Counted from the first letter of the stretch, positions 1 to 9,816 are shown. The stretch: DNA of 64,000 nt from Hymenobacter rigui (GCF_003944715.1 NZ_RWIT01000009.1:1-64000); one strand, 5' to 3'. Program-made: numbers and translations. The notes: generated by a model from the sequence alone, not told the origin.

Positions 1-436
1 CGCCCCGCGGCGTTCCCCTCATCCGGGAATGCGCGGGGCGTGTTGCGTTTGGGGCTCTTCCCTTACCCCCCCGGTGGTACGGTCGCCGCGCGCCTGGCCG
101 CTTGCTGTCTACGACCACCCGCGTAGCTTTCGGGGGCGTGCGGGGTATGATCATATATTCCATATCCAGCGACTACTGTTTTAAGACGGGACCACTTGAT
201 ATGCGTTGTGGCTTTAATGGTTAGAATTGATCTTTGAAGTTTGCCTGTGATTAGTCCTTAGATTACACTCTATAGTACTCGTCTCGTACTCATTGTGTAT
301 GGAGATTGGTCGGCAAGTATTCGAACGCGGGCTTTGATAGATTACACAGCATGTGTTATCGTTTGAATATCACTACACGTTTTAATGACCGTGTCTGACT
401 CTTGATATCATAGATAGGATGTCTTATAGCAGTTGT
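1..436. other. AT-rich stretch without recognisable genes
   Basis: The first 40 bases form a GC-rich inverted repeat (CGCCCCGCG paired with CGCGGGGCG) of the kind found at transcription ends. From about 140 to 436 the base composition falls far below that of the rest of the window, and no open frame, tRNA fold or known structural RNA could be recognised. A structured RNA or decayed foreign DNA would both fit; neither is demonstrated. Confidence 0.5.
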
Positions 437-495
437 ACTGCCCACATAATAAGAAAGCCGACTAATTTAGTCGGCTTTCTTATTATGTGGGCAGT
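437..495. terminator. Perfect 29-bp palindrome, probable terminator
   Basis: Left arm 437-465 and right arm 467-495 are exact reverse complements around one unpaired base. It begins 7 nt beyond the stop of the minus-strand M16-like gene and has A/T-rich outer arms, so it most likely ends that operon. The length and perfection of the arms exceed an ordinary intrinsic terminator. Confidence 0.8.
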
Positions 496-501
496 GCTTG
501 T

Positions 502-1776
502 TTATGGGCCTACAACTACCTGAATCATCTCCTCTGGAGAAAGGTACTGTTGGGCCAGTTGTTGGAGTGTGGCTGCTCTTACTGTTTGAATGTGACCGAT
601 GAAATCTGAGTAGTAGGTATTGGGTAGATTGTAGAAAACAAGATTCTTGTACTTGTCACACTGCTCGAATACGGTGCTGAGCTCATTCGCAAACTTGCCT
701 GCCATGTAATTCTTGACAGTCTGGAGTTCGGTGTCGGGGATGAGTTCTTCCTGCAAGCGGCGTAGTTCAAAATGGATTTCGTGGATAGCATTTGTAGCGT
801 TGGCACCATTAACATCGGAGCCGATGACAAAGCTGGTAGCATGCTCTCTGGGGCCGACGCTGGCATAGATGCCATAAGTAAAGCCTTTGTCCTCCCGAAT
901 ATTTTTCATCAGGCGTGAGCCAAAATAGCCGCCTAATACCTTTACCAGTACCTGCAGTTCATGCGTCTGTGTATGGTGTAGGCTGGGCCAAAGGCGTCCA
1001 ATCCGGAGGGAGGCTTGCATACTGCCGGGTACCGTGAGAGCATCCTGTATCGGAGCACTTACGGGCTGCGGAGCTGCAGTCGTCAACTGTGGAGATTTGC
1101 TATCGGTGGGAGAGCCTAGCGCTTGGCTAACTGCTGTATCGTGGGTAGCATCAACATCACCACACAGGAATATTTCGGCTTCGGAGAACCGGTACGCTTG
1201 CTGGTGGAAACGGCGCATATCCTCCGTGGTTACCTGTAGAAAGGCCGACTCATTGAACTTTACGCCGTAGGGGTGATGGGCGCCAAACAGGTTGTTTGAA
1301 AACTGTTCTGCCGCCAGGTAGCTGGTTTTTTGTCGCTCAACCTGCACGTTCTGGATAGTGCGGGTTTTGAGAAGCGTTGCCTCTGTTTCCGGAAAGGTTG
1401 GTTCGGTTAGAACGTCAGCTACCAGTGGCAACAGTTTGCTAAGATGACGGCTAAGGCAATACAGTGTTAGTGTGGCCCGGTCGAAGCCCTGTTCACATTC
1501 CAAAGAGGCACCATAAAAGGCTACTTCGTCGGCAATCTGGCGGGCGGTGCGGGTGCGGGTGCCTTCCAGCAGCATACGGGCCGTGAGCAGGGAAATTCCC
1601 AAAGCAGGCTCGGTAAATTTTCCGGCTTTAAACACTACCTGTAGGCGCACAACGGGCTGGGCACTGTTGCGCATGATGTGCAGACGGGCTCCGTTAGGGA
1701 GCGAAAACACGTCAGCCGCGGGCAGCTTTACACTGGCCAGCGGCTGAACGGGAGGAGCGACTGTGCGGTCGAGCAT
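502..1776 (-). CDS. M16 (insulinase/pitrilysin) family protein, non-catalytic type
   Basis: This 424-residue protein has the M16 peptidase fold, seen in the N-terminal strand motif FSLPNGARLHI and the C-terminal M16 half with the motif GYFGSRLMKNIREDKGFTYG. At the place where active members read HxxEH, this protein reads LLTAR (within GISLLTARMLLEGT), so the zinc ligands are absent. Such proteins usually act as the second, substrate-holding subunit of an M16 pair. It follows porV by 12 nt on the same strand, so it probably belongs to the secretion operon. The ATG at 1776 is preferred to a TTG one codon upstream. No signal peptide is obvious. Confidence 0.85.
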   Translation of the reverse strand: MLDRTVAPPVQPLASVKLPAADVFSLPNGARLHIMRNSAQPVVRLQVVFKAGKFTEPALGISLLTARMLLEGTRTRTARQIADEVAFYGASLECEQGFDRATLTLYCLSRHLSKLLPLVADVLTEPTFPETEATLLKTRTIQNVQVERQKTSYLAAEQFSNNLFGAHHPYGVKFNESAFLQVTTEDMRRFHQQAYRFSEAEIFLCGDVDATHDTAVSQALGSPTDSKSPQLTTAAPQPVSAPIQDALTVPGSMQASLRIGRLWPSLHHTQTHELQVLVKVLGGYFGSRLMKNIREDKGFTYGIYASVGPREHATSFVIGSDVNGANATNAIHEIHFELRRLQEELIPDTELQTVKNYMAGKFANELSTVFEQCDKYKNLVFYNLPNTYYSDFIGHIQTVRAATLQQLAQQYLSPEEMIQVVVGP

Positions 1777-1788
1777 CAAGAAGTTGAA

Positions 1789-2988
1789 TTAGTTGGTCGG
1801 GCTATCGGAGCCACCGAAGGCTTCGCTGAGTTCGTTGAAGTTAAAGTGCAGTGAGATGCGCAGCGTCTGGGCAAGGGGGTTGGCTTTGGAGTTGGGCACT
1901 AGGTAAGTACCATCGACACCGAATACCTGATAGCGCACGCCGGCACCGAAGCTGAGATACTGACGGTCACCCTTCATAGGGTTTTCGTAGAAATAGCCTA
2001 CGCGGGCCATCAGCAAATCGTTGTATGTATACTCCAGACCGCCGGAAATATTGATTTCCTTCATTTCTTCGCTGAATCCACCGGGAGCGTCGCTGAAGGA
2101 ACTCGTGATGCCGCGCACGATGCCATAGTTGGCGCGTTTCAGGTTTTCGGCGACTACCGGGGCAGCCGTGCGGTCATCAGTGGGGTCATTCTTGTCGTAG
2201 TACGGAGTAGGTACCAACAGCTTATTGGCATCAACCGTCAGCGTAATTTTATTGTACGCATCTAACTCCTTTGTAATAGCGGTGCCCAGCTTGAAATTGG
2301 TCGGCAGGAAGTCGGGTTGGTTACCATCGGTGTAAGCTATTTTGTTACCAATGTTGGACACAGCAGCGCCAAAAGCCAGGCTATAATCTCCGGCGCCAAT
2401 AGTGAGGTCAGTGGTGTAGTACGCACCGAGGTCAACAGCAATGGCATTGCCGGGCTTGGTATCGGCAGTGCCGCCGGTGAGGTTGGAGCGAATGTAGCGG
2501 GCATTCAGGCCCACGCCGAAATTGTCGCTTAGCTTCTGGCCGTAGCCAACGGTAAAGGCGTATTCCTTCGGGTTGAAGGAGCCATTGGGCTGGTTGGTGG
2601 AAGTGCGGTAGTCAATCTGACCCAGGTCAAAGTACATCAGATTGGCCGAAATGGTCGACCGGTCACCAATTTTGCTGGTACCGCTTAGGTAAGCCAGGCC
2701 CATATCGTTGGCAATACTAGCCAGCCAGGGAGTGTACGATGCTGCCGCGCTGTACTGATACCGGACGAAGCCCAGCTTGCCGGGATTGTAGTAACCGGCA
2801 TTGGCATCGGGGCTGATGGCTACGCCGGCTTCACCGAGAGCCGACGAGCGGGCGTCGGGGCTGATGGTGAGGATGGGAACAGCGGTGGTAATGGCATTGA
2901 CCCGGCTCTGGGCGTGGGCCGCCGTGGCGGCAAAACCCAGCAGGCCGGGCAGCAACACAGAGCGCAGGGACAGTTTCGGCAGTGTCAT
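1789..2988 (-). CDS. porV: Type IX secretion outer membrane protein PorV
   Basis: This 399-residue protein begins with a signal peptide (cleavage expected after AAHAQ) and continues with the PorV signature: ITTAVPILTISPDARSSALG followed by GDAGVA-like glycine turns, then repeated amphipathic strands of an outer-membrane beta-barrel (FadL-like fold). PorV is known in the T9SS as the shuttle that carries cargo from the translocon to the PorU sortase. Its gene lies 50 nt downstream of porU on the same strand, the usual porU-porV pairing in Bacteroidota, which strongly supports the assignment. Confidence 0.93.
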   Translation of the reverse strand: MTLPKLSLRSVLLPGLLGFAATAAHAQSRVNAITTAVPILTISPDARSSALGEAGVAISPDANAGYYNPGKLGFVRYQYSAAASYTPWLASIANDMGLAYLSGTSKIGDRSTISANLMYFDLGQIDYRTSTNQPNGSFNPKEYAFTVGYGQKLSDNFGVGLNARYIRSNLTGGTADTKPGNAIAVDLGAYYTTDLTIGAGDYSLAFGAAVSNIGNKIAYTDGNQPDFLPTNFKLGTAITKELDAYNKITLTVDANKLLVPTPYYDKNDPTDDRTAAPVVAENLKRANYGIVRGITSSFSDAPGGFSEEMKEINISGGLEYTYNDLLMARVGYFYENPMKGDRQYLSFGAGVRYQVFGVDGTYLVPNSKANPLAQTLRISLHFNFNELSEAFGGSDSPTN

Positions 2989-3038
2989 AAAGGGGGGTGA
3001 AGAATGGAGGCGGAAGGTAGGCGAAAAGCCGCAGTTGA

Positions 3039-6000
3039 TTAGTTAAGCAAAACCAGTTTTTCGTATTTCGAGGCCGTGAAGGTATCCTTGCCATCTACGG
3101 ACCGGGTGCGTACGCTCACGCGGTACACGTACACGCCACGGGCCAATTGGTCCTGGTAGTCGTCGCGGCCGTCCCAGCTGATGGATGAGACGTGGGAGCC
3201 GCTGCCGAATGCAGAGCCCTGCAGCGTACGCACCAGCTTACCCGATACCGTGAAAATCTGGACCTGAATATCAAGGTCCTCGCCCTGGCGGTTGTGGTCG
3301 AAATGAAACGTAGTAGTGCGGGCGAAGGGGTTGGGATAGTTGAGCACGTGCTGGAGAGCCAACTTCTCGGTAGGCGCAGCCACAAACTCTACGGTCCGCT
3401 CGGCGGAGTTATTCCACGTATCCCAGGCTTTTACGCGCAGCTCGTGGGGGCCGGCCGCCAGGTCTTTGAACCGATACTCTACGCGGCCCACCTGAAAGCT
3501 GTCGGTTTTGGCGGTGTAGAAGGAATTCAGGATGGTTACCTTACTGGCGTCGCCATCCAGCGTCGCCGTCAGGTCGTGGCCGATGCCGGTGCCGGCGGTA
3601 TTGATACCACTCTCGTCGCGGAGGTTACCCAGCAGGGTAGTGGTAAGCCCGGTGAGGCCGCCAAACACAAACTGCTCGTTATCCATGAACAGGCGGATGC
3701 GGGGCGGAATCGTGTCGCGGTAGGCCAGGGCAGCGGCATCCCCTACGCCAATCAGTTGCTGGCCGTGCGCATCGGTGCGGTTAGCCGCATCAGAGGCATA
3801 TAGGCTGATTTTGCCCAGACCTACGCTGTAGTTGATGTCTTTGGGAACCACAAACTGCAGCTTGAACTGACCACCGCGCACCGTAGCCGGACCATCGTAA
3901 ATAATGTTTTCACGCACACGAATCGACGTGGTATCGGATTCGTTGCCCAGCGTTACTATGCGCATCTTTTTCTCGAATACCTGCACATTGGCGGTACCCG
4001 TGAAGCTGCTGTTCAGACGGCCGTTCTGCCGCACTTCGCCTTTCATTTCAACCTGCTGAAGCGCCTTGAGCGTATCGGCCTGGGTAGCGGGCTTACCGTT
4101 GATGGCGGTGACTACCGCCATTTGCTCGGGGTAGGCCAAGCGCATGGATGGGTCGCCGAGCAGGGCGTAGTTGCGGTTGTTGTCGCCGGCTACGGCAATG
4201 TTCTTGGCAATGCGACAGATGTCGCCGATGCGGGGCATGGTTCCATCGGCGCGGGGCTTGAACAGGTCGTTGAAGAACTCAATGGCCAGCGCCTGGTTTT
4301 TATCGGCGTACACGACTCGTGTGGTGGTGAGCAGACCGATGGAGCCGCCGCTGATATCCGTGAGAGACTGTTCGCCGGCGGAGGTGAATTCCGGGTTGTC
4401 GTAGGTGCTGAAGTCGCAGGTGCCGGTGAACAGGAACGGCAGCATGGTGGAGTTCTGCAGGCGCTGCACCGAGCTGATGGTCAGAATCTGCTCATCGGCC
4501 CAGCTGCGGGGGCTGCCGTGGCCGATGTAGTTAATCACCAAGGAGCCTTTCTCGAAAGCATCGTCCACCGCCTTTTCGGCCGCTGCAGAGCGTTGGCCGG
4601 CCGCCACCGTTACCTGCGGATACATATCCAGGTACTGCTTGTAGACGTTGTAGCTGCGTGCCGTCGCGGCGGTATCAAGGGGCCGGGTTAGCTGCTCGCT
4701 GTAGTAGCTGAACAGGTTGCCGTCGCCATCATCCGTCACGAACGAAAGCCGGTTGCGCCATTTGCCGTAGCTGGCGGGCGAATCGTAGCCGATAAGCTTA
4801 TTGGTGACAAGCGTTGCCTGGTCGGTCGTGCGTACCGGCAGACGACCCACGGCAATGTCCATCAGCTCATTGCTGGTATTCGGTAGCCAGGCACCTTCAT
4901 TGTCATCGAGCAGGCCGTAGTAGTCATCGGAAGAATAGGTGAGCCCCTGCGCATTCTGGCGGGCTCCCATTACCAGGTCAAAGCTTTCTACCGATTCATA
5001 CACCGGTACAAAGTTCTGGTTGATTTTATTGCTGTTGGCCGGCAGCCGGTCTTTCCACCAGTCGGGGAGTTTGCTGACGTCGTTGGTGGGGTCGGCTTTG
5101 TAGTCGTAGGATGCGTCGCCGAAAAGCAGCAGGTACTGGCGGCGGCCGGTGGTGTTCCGGTCATACACCATTTTCATAAAGTCGCGAATGGCAGTTACAT
5201 CCTGGCCGCCGGAACCAAACTCATTATATACCTGCGAGGTGGTGACTACCTGCGTGGTGAGGCCATCGTGGGTGGTGCGGTGAGCCGCCAGCTTATTGGC
5301 GGCCGTCAGAAACGCCGGATGCGTAAGAATCACCAGCTCCAGCTTGCCGTCGAGGTTCAGGGCGTGCAGGTTCTGGTTGCCGACGCGGCCGAAGCCCCGG
5401 GGCGTAGGAAAGCTGCTGCCGCTGAACGCTACAAACTCCCGCACCGAATCGGTACGGGCCAGGAACGTGCCGGCGGAGTGCGTAACTGCCGCCGGGCGGC
5501 GCGGATTGGTAACATCCCAGATGGTAACACCAGCGGCATTAGCCACTTCAAACTGGCTGATGGCCGTAGGTCCAATGTTGGCGAGGGAGCGAAACTCCAG
5601 GGCACTGCCGCCGAAGCGAAGCTGCCGCTGGGCATTCAGCTCCAGGTAGTCCAGAAAACCGCGGGCCGACGGGTCGGTGCCGCCGTTATAGGTCAGGCTG
5701 ACCTTGATTTCGGAGGGTGACGTAGCTGGCACCAGGTAGCTTAGAGGGCGCAGGTCCGTATTGGCTACTTCGGGGTAGCAGCCATAACCGCCGGTACAGT
5801 TGAAGCCCGGTACCACTTGCGTAGCAGAGTTCTGGCCATTGATGCTGGTTTGGAAAGTGGTGGCCGCCGTAGAGGAAGCCACCACCGAAGAGGTAACCTG
5901 CACCGTGGAGCCCGGCACCAGGTCGGCTACGCTGAACGAGGCATCGTGCTGCAGGCCCGTTGCCGCCGAAAACGTTTCGCCTACCCACACCCGGCCCGAT

Positions 6001-6965
6001 TTTGCCAGGTTCTGCAGCTCCCGCTCATAGAACTGCCGCTCATTGAAGGTAGTAACGCGGCCCGTAGCAGTGCCGTTGACGGTTGGCGCTGCGGCCACGC
6101 GCCGCCCGGCTGTGGGGCCTACCGTCAGAAAGTAGTAAGCGGTATCGGTGTACGGGTTGAGCTGATGTTTGAATAGCGTGGTCTGTCCGTCGCGGACCCA
6201 GGTATGCGGACCGCGCGCATAAAACAGGAAGTACTCGTTGTCGTCGAAAGTCGGGTTGCCGTCGCCTACAAACTGCAGGGCGTTTTCGGCCAGATCATCG
6301 GGGCGGTACGCGCTGTTGGCCTGTGGCAGAGTGCCCATAGCATTGCCGTACAGGCGCAGGCGGCTAGGGTCCAGGCTCTGCACATTCAGGCCCAGGCCGC
6401 TGAGCGTTGCTTTGTCGAGCTTGTAGATACCGCTGCCCGCAACGCCAATCTTGAACCAGTCGCCCTGGTTGAGCACGGATGTACGCGTGTACACACGGCT
6501 GGCCGTGCCGCGCTGCGCGGCCGTTGTGTAGGCGTAGGCGAAGGACACCAGCTTCTCGGCCTGGCCGGTTTGCGGATTGCGCCGCAGGGGCCGCACGGCC
6601 AGTAAGGTCACCTGCTGCTTCACCTCAGTGCCCGGAATAAGCTCCAGCGCCGGCGTGGCAGGCAGGGCTGCCAGATCCAGCTGCCGGGCATCGGCTGCCG
6701 AAACGGCCTCATATACGGCATCCCGCAACTGGCCCTGGCCCACGGTGCCGGTCAGGCGCAGCTGGAAGGTACCCACCTGCTCATTGCGACGAAAAGAAGC
6801 ACCCCGAAAGGACGGTACCAGCCGTTTCTGGCCTTTCAGTGCTACCGGCTCAGTGCCCGTCCAGGTAATGCGGGCCCGCACCACTTGCTCCGACTGTGCC
6901 CAGGCTACCTGCCCGGCCACACCCAGAACCAGCGTCAGAAACCACCGGAACGTAAAATACCGCAT
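3039..6965 (-). CDS. porU: Type IX secretion system sortase PorU (C25 family)
   Basis: A 1308-residue exported protein with a signal peptide (MRYFTFRWFLTLVLGVAGQVAWAQ is too long to be cytosolic). The gingipain-type (C25) catalytic dyad is visible: His about residue 816 in NYIGHGSPRSW and Cys about residue 850 in LFTGTCDFSTYDNP. The C-terminal about 100 residues carry a FlgD/CTD-like Ig module starting at LNYPNPFARTTTF. PorU cleaves the C-terminal signal of T9SS cargo and attaches the product to anionic lipopolysaccharide at the cell surface. It heads the operon with porV and the M16-like gene. Length agrees with the family. Confidence 0.95.
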   Translation of the reverse strand: MRYFTFRWFLTLVLGVAGQVAWAQSEQVVRARITWTGTEPVALKGQKRLVPSFRGASFRRNEQVGTFQLRLTGTVGQGQLRDAVYEAVSAADARQLDLAALPATPALELIPGTEVKQQVTLLAVRPLRRNPQTGQAEKLVSFAYAYTTAAQRGTASRVYTRTSVLNQGDWFKIGVAGSGIYKLDKATLSGLGLNVQSLDPSRLRLYGNAMGTLPQANSAYRPDDLAENALQFVGDGNPTFDDNEYFLFYARGPHTWVRDGQTTLFKHQLNPYTDTAYYFLTVGPTAGRRVAAAPTVNGTATGRVTTFNERQFYERELQNLAKSGRVWVGETFSAATGLQHDASFSVADLVPGSTVQVTSSVVASSTAATTFQTSINGQNSATQVVPGFNCTGGYGCYPEVANTDLRPLSYLVPATSPSEIKVSLTYNGGTDPSARGFLDYLELNAQRQLRFGGSALEFRSLANIGPTAISQFEVANAAGVTIWDVTNPRRPAAVTHSAGTFLARTDSVREFVAFSGSSFPTPRGFGRVGNQNLHALNLDGKLELVILTHPAFLTAANKLAAHRTTHDGLTTQVVTTSQVYNEFGSGGQDVTAIRDFMKMVYDRNTTGRRQYLLLFGDASYDYKADPTNDVSKLPDWWKDRLPANSNKINQNFVPVYESVESFDLVMGARQNAQGLTYSSDDYYGLLDDNEGAWLPNTSNELMDIAVGRLPVRTTDQATLVTNKLIGYDSPASYGKWRNRLSFVTDDGDGNLFSYYSEQLTRPLDTAATARSYNVYKQYLDMYPQVTVAAGQRSAAAEKAVDDAFEKGSLVINYIGHGSPRSWADEQILTISSVQRLQNSTMLPFLFTGTCDFSTYDNPEFTSAGEQSLTDISGGSIGLLTTTRVVYADKNQALAIEFFNDLFKPRADGTMPRIGDICRIAKNIAVAGDNNRNYALLGDPSMRLAYPEQMAVVTAINGKPATQADTLKALQQVEMKGEVRQNGRLNSSFTGTANVQVFEKKMRIVTLGNESDTTSIRVRENIIYDGPATVRGGQFKLQFVVPKDINYSVGLGKISLYASDAANRTDAHGQQLIGVGDAAALAYRDTIPPRIRLFMDNEQFVFGGLTGLTTTLLGNLRDESGINTAGTGIGHDLTATLDGDASKVTILNSFYTAKTDSFQVGRVEYRFKDLAAGPHELRVKAWDTWNNSAERTVEFVAAPTEKLALQHVLNYPNPFARTTTFHFDHNRQGEDLDIQVQIFTVSGKLVRTLQGSAFGSGSHVSSISWDGRDDYQDQLARGVYVYRVSVRTRSVDGKDTFTASKYEKLVLLN

Positions 6966-7139
6966 ACGCAGAACGTAAAATCAACTAAATGACAACAGCT
7001 TTGGAGGGGCAACAGGCCGGGCCGCAACACAGTTCAGCCGGGGCTATTTAACTGCTCACTCTCAGAATTATTGCAGCGCTGCCGCAAAAAATCCAGTTAC
7101 CTGATAAACGCCACACAGGCCCTTGCCGGATTGCGCGAC

Positions 7140-7838
7140 TCAGGTATGCGCCGGCTTGGCCGGGCTGACTACCGACAGCAGTACGTACAACAAAATAATG
7201 AGCGGAATGGCAGCCGCCCACAGCCATGCCAGCAGCCCCACGCTCAGCAGCAGAAACACAAACCGCACCTGGTTATCCTGCCAGCGGAAGGTTTTGAACT
7301 TGAGCGCAAACAGGGGCAACTCCGCCACCAGCAGGCCCGAAAGCAGCAGCGTAAGGCCCAGCAGCACCCACGGGTTGAGAACAAAGGGGCTGAGGGCGAA
7401 CCGGTCGTTGGCCAGAATCAGCGGCAGCGAGGCCACTACCAGCGTGCAGGCCGGCGTAGGCAGCCCGATGAAGGAATCGGACTGGCGGGTGTCGTTGTTG
7501 AACTTGGCCAGCCGCAACGCCGAAAACACGGTAATAATAAAACCGGCATACGGTAGCCAACCCGGCAGCCCGGCACCGCTCTGGCGCAGCAAATCAAACA
7601 TGAATGCTCCTGGTACCACCCCAAACGACACGACATCGGCCAAGGAGTCCAGGTCTTTGCCGATGGGGGAAGAAACGTGCAGGGCCCGTGCCAGCAAACC
7701 ATCAAAAAAATCGAACACGGCGGACAGGCCAACGAAATAGGCACCGGTTTCCAGGTCGCCGGCAAAAATGTGGCACAACGCCAGGCAGCCGGAGAAGAGG
7801 TTGAGGCAGGTAACGGCGTTTGGAAGGTGTTTTTTCAA
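7140..7838 (-). CDS. pssA: CDP-diacylglycerol-serine O-phosphatidyltransferase
   Basis: An integral membrane enzyme of 232 residues that makes phosphatidylserine from CDP-diacylglycerol and serine, the precursor of phosphatidylethanolamine. The CDP-alcohol phosphotransferase motif is complete: DGLLAR, eight residues, G, three residues, D, three residues, D (DGLLARALHV then GKDLDSLAD). Several hydrophobic segments follow. The start is taken at a TTG at 7838, because the family normally begins with (M)KKHxPNAxTCxNL and no ATG is present; a further TTG at 7901 would add 21 unlikely residues. It stands alone, convergent with nothing and downstream of the hydrolase at 7916. Confidence 0.92.
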   Translation of the reverse strand: MKKHLPNAVTCLNLFSGCLALCHIFAGDLETGAYFVGLSAVFDFFDGLLARALHVSSPIGKDLDSLADVVSFGVVPGAFMFDLLRQSGAGLPGWLPYAGFIITVFSALRLAKFNNDTRQSDSFIGLPTPACTLVVASLPLILANDRFALSPFVLNPWVLLGLTLLLSGLLVAELPLFALKFKTFRWQDNQVRFVFLLLSVGLLAWLWAAAIPLIILLYVLLSVVSPAKPAHT

Positions 7839-7915
7839 GGGATTGGAAAACTTGAAGACGTAGAGCTGGTGTGAGGTGCCAAAATTCCAGGATGCCGGCA
7901 AAAGACGGCAGGCGT

Positions 7916-8551
7916 TTAGTTCAGAAATGGGTTGCTGCGCCGCTCCTGGCTAACAGTAGTGGCCGGGCCGTGGCCGGGGTACACCACTGTATCGTCGGGG
8001 AGGGTGAGCAGCTGTGTTTTAATGCTGTCAATCAGCGTGGCGTAGTCGCCGCCGGGCAAATCGGTACGGCCGATGCTGCCCTGGAACAGCACGTCGCCCC
8101 CGATTACAGTACTGGTGGGGGCATGATAAAAGATAACGTGACCCGGTGCGTGGCCCGGCGCAAACCGCACTTCCAACTCCGTTTCGCCGAAGCGAATCGG
8201 TTCACCGGGTGTCAGAAAACCGGTGGGCTCAGCGGGATTATACTTCGGAAAGCCGTAGCTGGGTGCGTAAGCCGGCACCGAGCGGAGCGTGCTCAAATCG
8301 GCCTCATGAATGAGGAAAGGCACTTGGTAGGTGTCGAGTACGAACTGATTACCAAATACATGGTCGATGTGGCAGTGCGTATTCAGAAGCAGGACTACTT
8401 GCAAACCCTGCGCTTCAATAAAGCTCCGCAGCACCTGTTGCTCGGCCGGCTCGTAGCAGCCGGGGTCGATGATGACGCACTGGCCGGTGGCATCGTGCAG
8501 CAGATAGGTATTCTCGGAAAAGGCGTTGAACGTGAAGCCGGAAACAGTCAT
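7916..8551 (-). CDS. MBL-fold metallo-hydrolase (glyoxalase II-like)
   Basis: A soluble 211-residue metallo-beta-lactamase-fold hydrolase. The metal motif THCHIDHVFG (HxHxDH) lies near residue 60, with later His and Asp ligands in GHAPGHV and the C-terminal VYPGHG. The family includes hydroxyacylglutathione hydrolases and persulfide dioxygenases; the sequence alone does not settle the substrate. The ATG at 8551 gives the usual beginning MTVSGFTFNAFSENTYLL; the upstream in-frame extension has no family similarity. The gene is divergent from the flavoprotein gene at 8704, with 152 nt between them. Confidence 0.88.
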   Translation of the reverse strand: MTVSGFTFNAFSENTYLLHDATGQCVIIDPGCYEPAEQQVLRSFIEAQGLQVVLLLNTHCHIDHVFGNQFVLDTYQVPFLIHEADLSTLRSVPAYAPSYGFPKYNPAEPTGFLTPGEPIRFGETELEVRFAPGHAPGHVIFYHAPTSTVIGGDVLFQGSIGRTDLPGGDYATLIDSIKTQLLTLPDDTVVYPGHGPATTVSQERRSNPFLN

Positions 8552-8703
8552 AGCAGGAAATGAAACGTGGCCGGAGCCACCGGCGCATTTGGGAGGGTAA
8601 GTTACGCAAGTGTACCGGAGTGGCAGGCCACGCGCCCTGTTCGCCGCTTGCTTTATTCCGCTTTCCATTATCACTTCATCACTCTTTCCCTACCTTGCCC
8701 CCT

Positions 8704-9816
8704 ATGATACGCGTTGAGTATGTACTGGTGGGGTTTGGTATTGCCGGGGCCACGCTGGCGGCGGAGCTGCGCAGCAGGGGCCGGCAGGTGCTGGTGCTGG
8801 ATGCCCCGCAGCCCGATTCAGCCTCGCGGGTGGCGGCCGGCCTGATGAATCCCGTGGCGGGCAAGCGGTTCGCGCTGGCCTGGCGGGCTGAGGAGCTGCT
8901 AACCGCCGCCATTGCCTTTTATCGGGCTCAGGAAGAACGACTGGGGCTGCCGTTTCTGCGCGAAATGCCCATCATCAAGCTGTTTTCCTCGGTGCAGGAA
9001 CAGAATACGGTGCTGGCGCGCAGCGCCGACCAGCCCTGGCAGGATTTTGTGGAAAACCCTACCGGAGCCCTGCCCAAACTCCCCGGCGTGGAGCAGGAAC
9101 TGGGCGGGCTCCTGATTCGGGGCGGCGGCTACGTATTGATAGAAGAACTGCTGACACAGCTCACGGCTCAGGGCTTGCGGGAAGGATGGCTGCGGCACGA
9201 GGCATTCGATTGGACCCGTCTGGTTGCCACGGAGGATGGCGGCTTTGTATATGATGAGCGGGTGCAGGCCCGGCACATCATCAGTTGCGAAGGGGCGGCT
9301 GCCGTGCATAATCCATATTTCCACTGGCTGCCCCTGACGCCTAACCAGGGTGAGGTGCTGGATGTAGAATGCCCGGAGCTACCCGAGGGAGTTGTGTTCA
9401 ACAAAGGAGCTTACGTGCTGCCGCTGGGCAGCGGAAAGCTGCGCGTAGGCGCTACCTACCGCTGGCCCCCATTCGCCGAGGGCACCACCCCCGAGGCGCT
9501 TGAGGAACTTACCCAACGGCTCCGCGGTATTACCAGTCTACCGTTCCGGGTAACCGGACAACGGGCCAGCGTACGGCCAGCCGTGCGTGACCGAAAACCC
9601 CTGTTGGGTACTCATCCGGATGCGCCGGGCGTGCACATTTTCAATGGGTTCGGCTCGAAGGGAGTGATGATGGCTCCCCGGTTGGCCCAGGTAATGGCCG
9701 ACTGGCTGGAAAATGACGTAGAGCCCTGGCCCGAAGTCAATATCCGGCGGTATTTTACGTTATATTCTTCCGCGTCGGCAGTTGCCGGCACACGCTCATC
9801 TGCCTCTCGCCTTTAG
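8704..9816 (+). CDS. FAD-dependent oxidoreductase (DAO family)
   Basis: A 370-residue flavoprotein. The N-terminal Rossmann FAD motif GFGIAGATLAAELRSRG is followed by an acidic strand end (VLVLDAP). The C-terminal part carries the family's FNGFGSKGVMMAP motif, which contacts FAD. Members oxidise amines or amino acids such as glycine, sarcosine or D-amino acids; the substrate is not evident. ATG at 8704 is chosen because it places the Rossmann motif at the normal distance from the N-terminus. A TACCTTGC sequence 6 nt upstream resembles a Bacteroidota -7 box, so the leader may be very short. It ends 10 nt before the next gene. Confidence 0.85.
   Translation: MIRVEYVLVGFGIAGATLAAELRSRGRQVLVLDAPQPDSASRVAAGLMNPVAGKRFALAWRAEELLTAAIAFYRAQEERLGLPFLREMPIIKLFSSVQEQNTVLARSADQPWQDFVENPTGALPKLPGVEQELGGLLIRGGGYVLIEELLTQLTAQGLREGWLRHEAFDWTRLVATEDGGFVYDERVQARHIISCEGAAAVHNPYFHWLPLTPNQGEVLDVECPELPEGVVFNKGAYVLPLGSGKLRVGATYRWPPFAEGTTPEALEELTQRLRGITSLPFRVTGQRASVRPAVRDRKPLLGTHPDAPGVHIFNGFGSKGVMMAPRLAQVMADWLENDVEPWPEVNIRRYFTLYSSASAVAGTRSSASRL

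Noticed and set aside
300..340. TTCGAA-containing segment that might be a tRNA T-arm
   Set aside because: No matching acceptor or anticodon stems could be folded around it.
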